Source: CAZFLD01 sp964519835
Lineage (GTDB): Bacteria; Spirochaetota; Spirochaetia; DSM-27196; CAZFLD01
Assembly: GCA_964519835.1 (NCBI GenBank)
Contig: CAZFLD010000118.1
Coordinates: 1-9,625, forward strand
Direction: 5' to 3'
DNA: 9,625 nt
Shown here: piece after piece, positions 1-7,565 of the stretch
How positions within the stretch are numbered: position 1 is the first letter of the stretch
Layout of the letters: each line of letters begins with the position of its first letter
Notes under the pieces: model-generated
Told to the model about the DNA's origin: nothing
Databases searched by the model: none
What the model saw: the letters and a program-made list of their open reading frames with translations, nothing else
Translations under genes and position numbers: made by a program

Positions 1-852
1 GTGACGGTGATCGAGGACAATGCGTTTGTGTCTCCCACTTCGCCGCTTATGGAAAAAAGTGCCGAGCGGAACACGTCGCCCCCAAGATCGGTCTCCGTAA
101 GCGTGGGAAAGTTCCGGTCCACCATGACGTAGATCGGACCGACCTGTTGCTGTACGGCAACCAGGCCGTCCTTGGCCGACGCCTCGTCGGAAACTCGCAG
201 GTAGAAGTTTGTGGTCCCCTCGGGCAACACGGTCGGGAGGTAGAGATTGTGGTTTGTATTTAGGGACTTGGAGTCGGCTGGGGCGCCGCCGCCGTTATGG
301 TTTACGGCCACCCAACTCGTGTTGTCGCCGACGGAAATCTCGAGGGTGGAGACGTCAACCAAATCGTCGTCCGCTACCACAAAGCGAACCAGCGCGTCGG
401 ACTCGATAAGATTCTGCGACGACTCGGCGGGAGTATCCGCGTCCACATCAAAGGTCGTAAACGTGATGGCCGGCAAATCCGAGGATTGGTCGACGTCGAG
501 GTCGAGCTCGATATCCGTAACGTTGCCCGCCCTATCGGTAGCACGAACCCAAAGCGTGCTCACCGCGCTGTCCGGGAACGTTGCACTTGCGGCGGCCCCA
601 CCGTTTACAACCACGTTGTCCACGGTTGTGGTGGTGTCTATGTCAAACAAAGGCGCGGTCTCGGAGCCGGTCACCGCTGTAAAGTCCCCTGCATTCGGCG
701 TTACGCCGTCGGGGGCGACGGTCCACTCGGTTGTATCGAGGGCGATATCGTCGACCACCGCCGCTCGGACCGTGATCTTGCCGTTTACGGTGTTTACACC
801 CACAACAGGCGTGAGCGATGTGATCTCAGCGGTGGGCGAGACGGTGTCGAAA
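1..852 (-). repeat. C-terminal part seen here: Y-like, Z-like and start of an X/b-like domain
   Basis: Three domains start near residues 2172, 2292 and 2416. The first has Val-Asn-Gly-Lys-Ile-Thr-Val-Arg followed by Val-Asp-Asp, matching the Y strand of the N-terminal triplets. The second has Val-Ala-Asp-Asp-Asp-Leu-Val-Asp and Leu-Glu-Ile-Ser, matching Z. The third has Phe-Ser-Ile-Ser-Gly-Glu-Val-Gly-Asp and is cut by the window edge after about 40 residues. So the order seen at the N-terminus returns after the a-b array. More domains, and any C-terminal module, must lie to the left. Confidence 0.6.
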
Positions 853-3800
853 CGCACTGTCCGGGTGGTGGTGGCCTGTTTGCCGACAGCATCGGTGGCG
901 GTAACGGTGTAGACGTACTCGCCGTCGCCGTCGGCGGGCGTGTGACCAACACTCCACGTGCCGTCGCCGTCGGTGTCGTCCAGAACCTGTGACGCCGGTC
1001 CGCCGTCCTTTGCTACATAAACGGTGACCGCGGTAACGCCGTTAGCATCTGCCACGGTTCCGCTTATGTCTACGTCGGTGTTGAGATAGGTCGTGCCGGA
1101 AACGGTGTTTCCGCCTGTCACGGCCAAACTCGGCGGGGCAAGGTCCACGTCGAAGGTGTAGTTTGCAGGCGTCGACGTGTTGCCGGCGTTGTCTGTTGCA
1201 CGAATATCAAAGCTTGTCGCAAGCCCGTCCGGGAGCGAGGAAAGCGCGACGTTCCAGTTCGTGGTGCCGGTAGCAGCGGTCCATGATCCGCCGCCGAGGC
1301 GATATTCAACCGAGGCTACACCACTTGTATCGGGCCCCGAGGTGCCGGTGACGGTGTAAGAATCGCCGCTTACAAGCGTGGAGCCGTCGCCGGCGATATT
1401 GCCAACCGTCACCGGCGGCGCAACGGTGTCTACGGTGATGGTCCGCTCAGCGGTGGTGGTTCTGCCCACGGCATCGGTTACGGTGATCGTGGCAACGTAC
1501 GAGCCGTCGCCGTCACCAATCGGCACATTTTGACTCCAGGCGTGGTCGTCGGCGTTACCGGCGATGTCGTCGGGACCGTCCGCGTCGTACACGATCGCCG
1601 GCAACGTCACTTCCGTGGAGCCGTTGTACTCCACCGATACCGCGATCGGCGTGCCGGTCAGAGGCAAACTGTCGCTTACCTGGCCGGAGACGGCAAATTC
1701 GGCATTGCGATACACAAGCCCGTCGTAGGCCGCGGAAACGGAGAGGTCGGGGTTGTTGCGGTCCACGGTAAACGATCGGCTTCCCGATGCGGAAACATTG
1801 CCCGCGCCGTCGGTGGCGCGTACGTAGAGGCTGTGGTCACCCTCCGCCAAATCCTCCCCGGTCGACCCGATGTCGATGTTCCGGAACCAGCTCTCGGTAC
1901 CCGTGGCGGTGCTCCAAGCGGACTCGTCGAAGCTGTACTCCACGGTCAACACACCACTACCCACATCTGAGGCGGTTCCGTTTGCCACAAGCTCGTTCAC
2001 CTGATAGCCGCCTGCAAACGCGGTGATCGTGGGTGTGACGGGGTCTGTTGTGTCCACGTAGACGTTTCGCGTAACCGTCGCGGTGCGGCCGGCGACGTCC
2101 TCGGCGGTAAACACAAGGACAAACGAGCCCTCGGCGGCATTTGGGTGGGTGTACGTCCAGTTATCGGACCCATCCACCGGAACGTTCGCGGGGGCTCCGC
2201 CGTTTACGGAAACGGAAAGCCCCTGCAGGGCATTCGAGTCGGTCGCCGACCCGCTGAGCACCAGATCCGTGGCGGTGATTTGCTCCACAGATGTTCCCAC
2301 GGCGGTTTCTGTAACCACCGGCGGCGCCAGGTCGTAGTTAAAGGAAACGGTTTCCTGTGCCGAGGGATTAAGACCATCGTCCGCCCTGACATAGAGCGTT
2401 CGGCTCCCCTCTCCGCCGGGACTAAAGTCGACTCCCGCCACGCTCCAGTTCAAGCCGGCAATTACAATCGGGTTCCAGCTGGAGCCGTCGGTAGAGTACT
2501 CGAGACTCTCGACGCCTTTGCCACCGTTGTCGGTCACCTGCCCACGAATGGTGTAGGACGAACCGACAACAAGCTCAGCGGCAACCGGCGCGGTGATCGT
2601 AAGCGTCGGGGCGGCGGTGTCGAAGACGATGTTTCTCGTGACGCTCGATGTCTTGCCGACCGCGTCCTCCGCAGTGACGGTGACCTCGTACGAGCCCTCG
2701 CCCAAAGCCGAGGCGAGTGTCGTAGTCCAGCTACCGTCGTCCGTGGTGTCGTCGAGAATCTGCGCAGCCGGCCCTCCGTCCTTGGAGTAGCTCACGGTAA
2801 CCGACGCCACCGAGTTGCCGTCGGCGGCGGCACCGCCCAAGGCAACATCCGCGTTTTGGTAGCTTACCGCCGGGCCGCCGATACCCGAGTCGACCTCGGT
2901 GAGCGTTGGCGGCGCGAGGTCTACGTCGAAGTCGCGCGAGTCGACGCCGCTTACGTTGCCGGCTATGTCGGTGGCCCGAGCATCAAAGGTTTGATTCAAG
3001 CCGTCGGAGAGTCCGCTCAACGGTACACTCCACGAGGTGGTGCCGTTGGCATCGGTCCACGAGCCGCCGTTTAGGCGGTACTCCACCGACAAAACACCAG
3101 CGGACAGATCGCTCGCGGTTCCGGTCACGGTGTAGTCTGCACCGTTGACCTGGGTAGAGCCGTCCGGGGCGATGTTTGTAACGGCAAAGCCCGGAGCAGC
3201 GGTGTCGACGATGACCTCGCGGGTTGCTACCTGGGTGCGGCCCACGGCGTCGCTCGCGGTTACGGTCACGGTGTAGGTACCGTCGCCGTCGCTTATCGGA
3301 ACGGTTCGGCTCCACGTGGGAGGCGAGTCGCCGCCGTTGTAGCTAAGGGGGTTGCCGCTTAGGTCTACGGGACCGCCGGGGCCAACGGCGGTCACTGAAA
3401 TAGGCGCGCCGCCTAAAGCAAGGCTGTCGTCCACCGTTCCGTCGAGAGTAAAATCACCACTCCGGTACGTAGTTCCCGTGTAGCCGTTTATCACAAGAGC
3501 CGGATCAGCGCGGTCGACCGTAAAGGACTGCGACGCGCTTGCGGAAACGTTGCCGGCGCGGTCGGTTGTACGGACGTAGAGCATGTGGCCGCCCTCCGCC
3601 AGGTTGGCTCCGGAGGCGCCGACGTTGATGTTTTTGAACCAGCTGCCCGCGCCGTCGGCGTTGGCCCATGTCGACTCGTCGAAGGAGTACTCCACGGCGG
3701 ACACGCCGCTTGTGGCGTCGCTTGCCGTGCCGCTTGCCACAAGCTCGTTTACCACGTAGGTGCCGCTAAAAGGTTCGACAGTCGGCACCGGCGGAACTGT

Positions 3801-6800
3801 GGCGTCGACGGTGAGGTTGAGGCCGATTTCCGTTGTGCGCCCGAGGCGGTCGGTAACACGGATTGTATAGGTGGCCGCGCCGTCGTCGCCGCCGGCCGGG
3901 TCGACGGAGGCGTCAAAGGTCCACGCGCCCGCGGCAACGGCCGCCGTGGAAAAGCCCGCCCCGTCGTCGACCTCCACGGATACTACACCGTTGGCATCGG
4001 AGGCGGTGCCGGCAAGCTGGAAGTCGGAATTGTGGAAGCTACCGTCGGCCGGCCCGGTGAGTGCCGCCGCCGGCGCCGCAGCGTCGTAGGCAAAGGCGAT
4101 TTGGCCGATTCGCTCCCACGCAAAGTTTTCCTGATCGTTGTATTCCGGGCCGAGAACGTCCGCGAAGCCGGTGTCTACGGCGCGAATTTGTATCTGATGG
4201 ACGCCCTCACCCAAAAACGCGGCGTCGTGGGACCAGGTGCCGGAGGTCCGGACACCGGCGTAACTCGAATCCACAGGCATCCACGCGCCCCAGGCTCCAA
4301 ACGTGCCCAAGCCCCAATCGTAAGATTGAAAGCGTACCTCGATTGCCGAGCCGTCAACGCCGTCGTCGTCGGAAACCGTACCGGCGATAACCGCGGAAGC
4401 GGTGAGGAGATTGTCCGGCGCCGTTCCGATGGGGCTTGGAACACCGGTGCCCGCTTCGTCCAAGTTGGAAAGACCGATCGTAGGCCGGTCCGTACTCTGA
4501 TTGAGTGTTACATCGGCGGTCTGAACCGCGCTCAGGTTGCCGGCATTGTCGCGCGAGACAACGTGTAACGTGTAGGCACCGGCAGCAAAATCACCTTGCT
4601 CGTTTTGTTGGAAGCCATACGTGTCCCAGGACGATGACCATCCGTAGGCCTGGGCAAACTCGCTCCAACCGTTGTTGGAAGACAGGGAGGGAAGAGTCGG
4701 CGGAGCGTCACCGTCGGGGCCGATCCAGTAATAGGACCGAGCTACCTGATTGTTGTCGTCGGAAACGCCGCGAATCGTAACCGTGCCGTTGAGCGTTGCG
4801 GCATCAACGGGCTCTTGCAGGCTTATCGTCGGCACCACGGTGTCTACGGCCACCTGCCGCGTGACGACGCCCTGCTTGAGCGCTCCATCCACCGCGCGAA
4901 TCTCTAAGGAGTACTCCCCCGTCGTGAGCCCTCCGCCGCCGACGGCAATGGCAAAGTCCCAGGTGAGCGTGTCGACGCCGGGTCCTATGACTGCGGGGTC
5001 GGTAGTTGCCGCGGTCCAGCTCGATCCAAAGGGAAATGATCCGTCTGAGGCGGTAACCCGATACTCTACGGTAGATACGCCCATTGTGTCGCCGGCAGAG
5101 CCCTCGAGACTCAAGTTATCCCTTGTAGTAATAACACCGCCGGACTCTATGCCGCCTGTGATTGTGTCTACAGTGACCGCAGGGGGAGAGCTGTCGAGGA
5201 CAAAGGGAATTGAGCTGCCGGTTGTTGTAACAACAGGCTCACCAAGCTTGCGATTGCCGTCGTCGCTATCCGTGGCGCGCAGCTCAAACTGATAAAAGCC
5301 CTCCACCGCCCCGGAAAAGCCGTGCTGAAACTCGACAAGAGTCGAACTGGAACCGGTGGAAGTAACGGCACTCCAGGCGGACCAAGAGGACCACGGGTCG
5401 GCTTCGGTGGCCTGGTAGCGGCTTCGCACCTCGATGGACGACGCGTCCACCCAGTCATCGTCGGACACCGTTCCCAGGATGGTAGCCGAGCCGGTAAACA
5501 CGTTGTCGTCAAACCCACCGTCGGCATCCACGTTTGTGAGGCCAATTACGGGCGCGTCGCCGGCTTGGGTAACGGCAACGGTTGAAGCCGCCTCGGCTTG
5601 ATTGCCGCCGCGGTCGGTTACCCGAACACGAAGCTCTACGTCGTCGCCATCCGTCAGGGTGTCCGTATCGATCTGGGTAGACCACGAGTAGAGCTGTGGA
5701 TGTGCCTCCGTACCAAAGAGCTCCCACTCCCCCGTGACCGGATCGAGGTACTCGACACGGGCCACCTGAACGTTGTCGTCCGCGGTGCCCCGCAGCGTTA
5801 CGATGCCGTTTACCCCGGCGCCGTCATCAGGCTCGGTGATGGAAAGCGTCGGCGCGGTGTTATCAAAGGTGAGGCTGATACTCTCGCTATTCTCCACATC
5901 CGTGCTGGAGGTTGCTCGAACCCTAAGCGTGTAGGAGCCGTCAGCAAAGGAAGTTGTGTCGACGGAAAAGCTCCAGACATCGCCCGTCGCCGTAGTGGCA
6001 AAGCCGGGATCGTAGTTCTCGCCGTCGTCGAAGCTCAAATCCACGGCGGGGGGCCCCGCGTCGTGCTCCGCAGATCCCGCCAAGTCAAACGTGGCGCTTT
6101 GGAAGCTGCCGTTCGAAGGCGAGGTAATGTCGAGCTTGGGAGCGCCGGTAGTAATCACAATCGGAAGAGCGTCAATAACGGTTCGAGCACCGTTTACGTC
6201 CTCGGCAGCAACACTCAGGCGGAACCGACCGGCCTCGTCCTCAGGAAGCTCGTACTCAAAGTCAAAAATCTCCGGCGTGCTTGTGTCGCCCACATCGCGC
6301 AGATCGAACCAGTCGTCAGGCTCTTCCTCATCCTCGCGCCAGAGCTTGAGCTTGGGATAGCCGGTGGCGACCGCGTCATCGTCGCGCGCCGAGCCGTTGA
6401 TCGTGCCGTTCATCGGCACCGAGTACGGCTCGGAGCCCCGGATGTTTGGGGCGGTCAGCGTGATCCCCGGGAGATCGAGGCTCTCGTCGAAGTCGAGGTT
6501 TATCGGTTCCGCGCGGGAGAACGCGAGGTTGCGAAGGGTGTCGGCACTCACATCGGCGGATCGGCCGGCAATGCCCGCGTTGGGAAACAAAATGCCCGCG
6601 AGTTGGTCCGCAGTGAGGGGCTCCTGATTGTTCGCCTGCCTGATATCGTCGGTGTGATAGAACTCCGTGCTGACATTCCCCGCGTCGTCTGTAGCATAGA
6701 CGTAGACGGTAAACCGGAACTCGGAGGAAGACGGATCAAACCCGGCCGGGTAGTAGTCGTCGGACCTAAATACAAACGACCAGGGGCTCGCCGCCTGGTC

Positions 6801-7367
6801 AACCTCTACCGGCTCACCAAGGGAGCTCCCGGATTCGTCGAATACCTCGATGCCAAACGTGCTTATCGAGTGGATGTCGGAGGCGGCTACGTCTACGCTG
6901 ACAAGAGTGTTAAACGCGCGGGTGCCGTAGTCGCGGGGACCGGTGAGCACGAGCACGGGGGCGGTGTTATCGATGCTAAACACCAGCTCGTCCGTGATGG
7001 TCACCTTGCCGGCGCTGTCGCCCGCTCGTAGCAGGACACGAATCCGCCCGTCGGTCATGGACTCGGTGTTTACGGCGAACGACCATCGCTCTTGCTCCGC
7101 ATCGACGGCCTCCACCGTCTGCCAGTTGGTGCCGCCGTCGAGTGTGATCGCGAGCGAGCTGATCTCTTTGTCGTCGCGGGCGACGCCGGCAAAGGTGACT
7201 TGTCCGCTCAGGTAGCTTCCGGGCTGGTGGCTTGTGAGCGTGATGACCGGCGCCTCAATGTCTACCTGGTCGCCAAGACCCACTTGGAACAAGTTGTCAC
7301 AGGTCGTGAGGAGTCCTAGCAACAATAGGATTAGGAGTGCGCGTAGAATGCCATTTTTAGCAAACAG
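1..7367 (-). CDS. Giant surface lipoprotein with about 23 tandem Ig-like domains, C-terminal part outside the window
   Basis: The frame (codon low coordinate divisible by 3) is open without a stop from 7367 to the left edge, giving at least 2455 residues. Residues 1-22 form a signal peptide with a Lys/Arg-bearing start and a leucine-rich core, ending Leu-Leu-Thr-Thr before Cys23. The rest is a chain of 90-160-residue beta-sandwich domains. Recurring marks are a Val-Asp-Thr-Ala-Pro type linker, a Ser-Gly-Thr-Ala-Ser-Asp strand, Val-Glu-Tyr-Ser followed by Trp, and Arg-Ala-Thr-Asp-x-Ala-Gly-Asn-Val-Ser or Asp-Ala-Val-Gly-Arg-Thr near each domain end. These resemble bacterial Ig-like and cadherin-like repeats, which usually make extended stalks or adhesins. 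I see no enzyme domain. A membrane-anchored rod exposed outside the cell is inferred, and its ligand is unknown. The gene is divergent from the MutS-like gene. Coding is certain; the start codon and function are less so. Confidence 0.93.
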   Translation of the reverse strand, partial: MFAKNGILRALLILLLLGLLTTCDNLFQVGLGDQVDIEAPVITLTSHQPGSYLSGQVTFAGVARDDKEISSLAITLDGGTNWQTVEAVDAEQERWSFAVNTESMTDGRIRVLLRAGDSAGKVTITDELVFSIDNTAPVLVLTGPRDYGTRAFNTLVSVDVAASDIHSISTFGIEVFDESGSSLGEPVEVDQAASPWSFVFRSDDYYPAGFDPSSSEFRFTVYVYATDDAGNVSTEFYHTDDIRQANNQEPLTADQLAGILFPNAGIAGRSADVSADTLRNLAFSRAEPINLDFDESLDLPGITLTAPNIRGSEPYSVPMNGTINGSARDDDAVATGYPKLKLWREDEEEPDDWFDLRDVGDTSTPEIFDFEYELPEDEAGRFRLSVAAEDVNGARTVIDALPIVITTGAPKLDITSPSNGSFQSATFDLAGSAEHDAGPPAVDLSFDDGENYDPGFATTATGDVWSFSVDTTSFADGSYTLRVRATSSTDVENSESISLTFDNTAPTLSITEPDDGAGVNGIVTLRGTADDNVQVARVEYLDPVTGEWELFGTEAHPQLYSWSTQIDTDTLTDGDDVELRVRVTDRGGNQAEAASTVAVTQAGDAPVIGLTNVDADGGFDDNVFTGSATILGTVSDDDWVDASSIEVRSRYQATEADPWSSWSAWSAVTSTGSSSTLVEFQHGFSGAVEGFYQFELRATDSDDGNRKLGEPVVTTTGSSIPFVLDSSPPAVTVDTITGGIESGGVITTRDNLSLEGSAGDTMGVSTVEYRVTASDGSFPFGSSWTAATTDPAVIGPGVDTLTWDFAIAVGGGGLTTGEYSLEIRAVDGALKQGVVTRQVAVDTVVPTISLQEPVDAATLNGTVTIRGVSDDNNQVARSYYWIGPDGDAPPTLPSLSSNNGWSEFAQAYGWSSSWDTYGFQQNEQGDFAAGAYTLHVVSRDNAGNLSAVQTADVTLNQSTDRPTIGLSNLDEAGTGVPSPIGTAPDNLLTASAVIAGTVSDDDGVDGSAIEVRFQSYDWGLGTFGAWGAWMPVDSSYAGVRTSGTWSHDAAFLGEGVHQIQIRAVDTGFADVLGPEYNDQENFAWERIGQIAFAYDAAAPAAALTGPADGSFHNSDFQLAGTASDANGVVSVEVDDGAGFSTAAVAAGAWTFDASVDPAGGDDGAATYTIRVTDRLGRTTEIGLNLTVDATVPPVPTVEPFSGTYVVNELVASGTASDATSGVSAVEYSFDESTWANADGAGSWFKNINVGASGANLAEGGHMLYVRTTDRAGNVSASASQSFTVDRADPALVINGYTGTTYRSGDFTLDGTVDDSLALGGAPISVTAVGPGGPVDLSGNPLSYNGGDSPPTWSRTVPISDGDGTYTVTVTASDAVGRTQVATREVIVDTAAPGFAVTNIAPDGSTQVNGADYTVTGTASDLSAGVLSVEYRLNGGSWTDANGTTSWSVPLSGLSDGLNQTFDARATDIAGNVSGVDSRDFDVDLAPPTLTEVDSGIGGPAVSYQNADVALGGAAADGNSVASVTVSYSKDGGPAAQILDDTTDDGSWTTTLASALGEGSYEVTVTAEDAVGKTSSVTRNIVFDTAAPTLTITAPVAAELVVGSSYTIRGQVTDNGGKGVESLEYSTDGSSWNPIVIAGLNWSVAGVDFSPGGEGSRTLYVRADDGLNPSAQETVSFNYDLAPPVVTETAVGTSVEQITATDLVLSGSATDSNALQGLSVSVNGGAPANVPVDGSDNWTYTHPNAAEGSFVLVFTAEDVAGRTATVTRNVYVDTTDPVTPTITAFAGGYQVNELVANGTASDVGSGVLTVEYSFDESAWSTATGTESWFRNIDIGSTGEDLAEGDHSLYVRATDGAGNVSASGSRSFTVDRNNPDLSVSAAYDGLVYRNAEFAVSGQVSDSLPLTGTPIAVSVEYNGSTEVTLPAIVYDADGPDDIAGNADDHAWSQNVPIGDGDGSYVATITVTDAVGRTTTAERTITVDTVAPPVTVGNIAGDGSTLVSGDSYTVTGTSGPDTSGVASVEYRLGGGSWTAATGTTNWNVALSSLPDGLATSFDIRATDNAGNTSTPANYTFDVDLAPPSLAVTGGNTVSGTTYLNTDVDISGTVADANGVTAVTVYVAKDGGPASQVLDDTDGDGTWSVGHTPADGDGEYVYTVTATDAVGKQATTTRTVRFDTVSPTAEITSLTPVVGVNTVNGKITVRAAVVDDIALDTTEWTVAPDGVTPNAGDFTAVTGSETAPLFDIDTTTTVDNVVVNGGAAASATFPDSAVSTLWVRATDRAGNVTDIELDLDVDQSSDLPAITFTTFDVDADTPAESSQNLIESDALVRFVVADDDLVDVSTLEISVGDNTSWVAVNHNGGGAPADSKSLNTNHNLYLPTVLPEGTTNFYLRVSDEASAKDGLVAVQQQVGPIYVMVDRNFPTLTETDLGGDVFRSALFSISGEVGDTNALSSITV
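853..3810 (-). repeat. Middle domain array: five alternating a-b Ig-like pairs
   Basis: Ten domains, starting near residues 1186, 1283, 1386, 1480, 1581, 1677, 1770, 1867, 1978 and 2071. Odd (a) domains carry Val-Glu-Tyr plus a Ser-Trp and mostly end in Arg-Ala-Thr-Asp-x-Ala-Gly-Asn-Val-Ser. Even (b) domains carry a Gly-Asp-Gly-x-Tyr turn and end in Asp-Ala-Val-Gly-(Arg/Lys)-Thr, a Thr-Arg, then Val-Asp-Thr. One a-b pair spans about 570-625 bases. Domains 1-4 of this array match domains 7-10 at an offset of about 1750-1775 bases; the best pair (3525-3810 against 1772-2060) shares roughly two thirds of residues by eye. The fifth domain lacks the Ala-Gly-Asn-Val-Ser tail. Confidence 0.75.
3811..7265 (-). 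repeat. N-terminal domain array: three X-Y-Z triplets plus one X-like domain
   Basis: Ten domains, starting near residues 35, 133, 298, 406, 501, 601, 723, 841, 957 and 1094. Y domains (second, fifth, eighth) are clearest in the last two: Gly-x-Val-Thr-(Leu/Ile)-Arg-Gly-x-x-Asp-Asp-Asn followed by Gln-Val-Ala-Arg. Z domains (third, sixth, ninth) carry a triple-Asp stretch such as Val-Ser-Asp-Asp-Asp, then Ile-Glu-Val-Arg and Trp-rich loops in the last two. X domains begin with a Gly-Ser-Phe type turn and Leu-(Ala/Glu)-Gly-(Ser/Thr)-Ala. The triplet period is about 0.95-1.1 kb. Assignment of the first triplet is weaker than that of the other two. Divergence between copies is large, so the duplications are old. 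Confidence 0.65.
6478..6650 (-). other. Non-Ig insertion between the second and third domains of the lipoprotein
   Basis: About 58 residues (near residues 240-297) interrupt the Ig pattern. They run from Asp-Asp-Ile-Arg-Gln-Ala-Asn-Asn through Leu-Thr-Ala-Asp-Gln-Leu-Ala-Gly-Ile-Leu-Phe-Pro and Ala-Asp-Thr-Leu-Arg-Asn-Leu-Ala-Phe to Ile-Asn-Leu-Asp-Phe. The composition suggests short helices rather than beta strands. I saw no second copy elsewhere in the protein and do not recognise a family. Confidence 0.5.
7299..7367 (-). other. Lipoprotein signal peptide and lipobox, residues 1-23
   Basis: From the CTG at 7367 the product begins Met-Phe-Ala-Lys-Asn-Gly-Ile-Leu-Arg, followed by a nearly all-leucine/isoleucine core and Leu-Leu-Thr-Thr-Cys. 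Cys23 (codon 7301-7299) is the expected lipidated residue. Threonine at -1 departs from the usual Gly/Ala/Ser, a relaxation known for spirochaetal lipoproteins. Asp24 follows the cysteine; in enterobacteria Asp at +2 keeps lipoproteins in the inner membrane, but that rule does not hold in all phyla. I noticed no other cysteine in the translated part of this protein. Confidence 0.8.
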
Positions 7368-7376
7368 TTTTTTACA

Positions 7377-7383
7377 TCCTCAC
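7377..7383 (-). promoter_or_regulatory. Ribosome-binding site that decides a CTG start
   Basis: On the minus strand GTGAGGA precedes the CTG at 7367-7365, with 9 bases between AGGA and CTG. An ATG overlaps this site (7378-7376) but is followed at once by TAA. Another ATG at 7354-7352 is in the wrong frame and stops after seven codons. In the lipoprotein frame an in-frame TGA lies at about 7383-7381, so the start must be between there and the signal peptide core. Within that stretch only CTG (7367) or a rare ATT (7349) is available. Confidence 0.55.
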
Positions 7384-7393
7384 AAGTCTTCGC

Positions 7394-7436
7394 GCCGATT
7401 CTCGCAATAGCGAGGCCCTTCCCCCACGATATCGGC
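7394..7436 (-). promoter_or_regulatory. Nested stem-loop in the lipoprotein gene leader
   Basis: GCCGAT (7436-7431) can pair with ATCGGC (7399-7394), extended outward by one wobble and one G-C pair. It encloses a small perfect hairpin, CTCGC-TATT-GCGAG (7414-7401). The inner loop is lopsided: about 16 G-rich bases on one side and one base on the other. It lies about 27 bases before the start codon. It could shape translation or RNA stability. No known riboswitch motif is recognised, and the pairing may be chance. Confidence 0.3.
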
Positions 7437-7452
7437 ACAGAATTCCCGTCGA

Positions 7453-7479
7453 ATTATGTAAGTTATCGCTTTTATGCAA
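7453..7479 (-). promoter_or_regulatory. Candidate sigma-70-type promoter for the lipoprotein gene
   Basis: On the minus strand CATAAT (7458-7453) matches the -10 consensus at five of six positions. TTGCAT (7479-7474) is a partial -35, separated by 15 bases, which is shorter than ideal. The stretch is AT-rich compared with the flanking genes. Transcription from here would leave a leader of about 80 bases containing the nested stem-loop. I found no convincing promoter for the plus-strand gene in the same gap. Confidence 0.35.
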
Positions 7480-7555
7480 GGTTTTCCACGAAAAAACAGC
7501 GTTTATGACCGGGCCATGGTGCGTTGACTTCGATGCCACCCGCCGCATACCTTTT

Positions 7556-7560
7556 AAAGG
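7556..7560 (+). promoter_or_regulatory. Ribosome-binding site favouring the ATG at 7566
   Basis: AAAGG lies five bases before ATG 7566. The longer alternatives, TTG at 7524 and ATG at 7533, have no clear Shine-Dalgarno sequence in front, and would add 14 and 11 residues. Confidence 0.55.
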
Positions 7561-7565
7561 CGTTT

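Noticed and set aside
5598..7031. Long plus-strand open frame of 477 codons, with others at 2145-3074 and 3585-4568
   Set aside because: They lie opposite the lipoprotein frame, which is continuous and shows clear repeated protein domains. The plus-strand products are basic, low-complexity and without family motifs, so they are antisense shadows of GC-rich repeat DNA.
1..7367. CRISPR or short tandem repeats
   Set aside because: The periodicity is at domain scale (about 300, 600, 1000 and 1750 bases) with diverged copies, which is coding repetition rather than identical short repeats with spacers.
7401..7414. Intrinsic terminator from the CTCGC hairpin
   Set aside because: The stem is only five pairs and no run of T follows on either strand.
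7524..7552. TTGACT followed at 17 bases by ATACCT as a promoter for the MutS-like gene
   Set aside because: The -10 match is poor, and the transcript would begin just before the chosen start, cutting off the ribosome-binding site.
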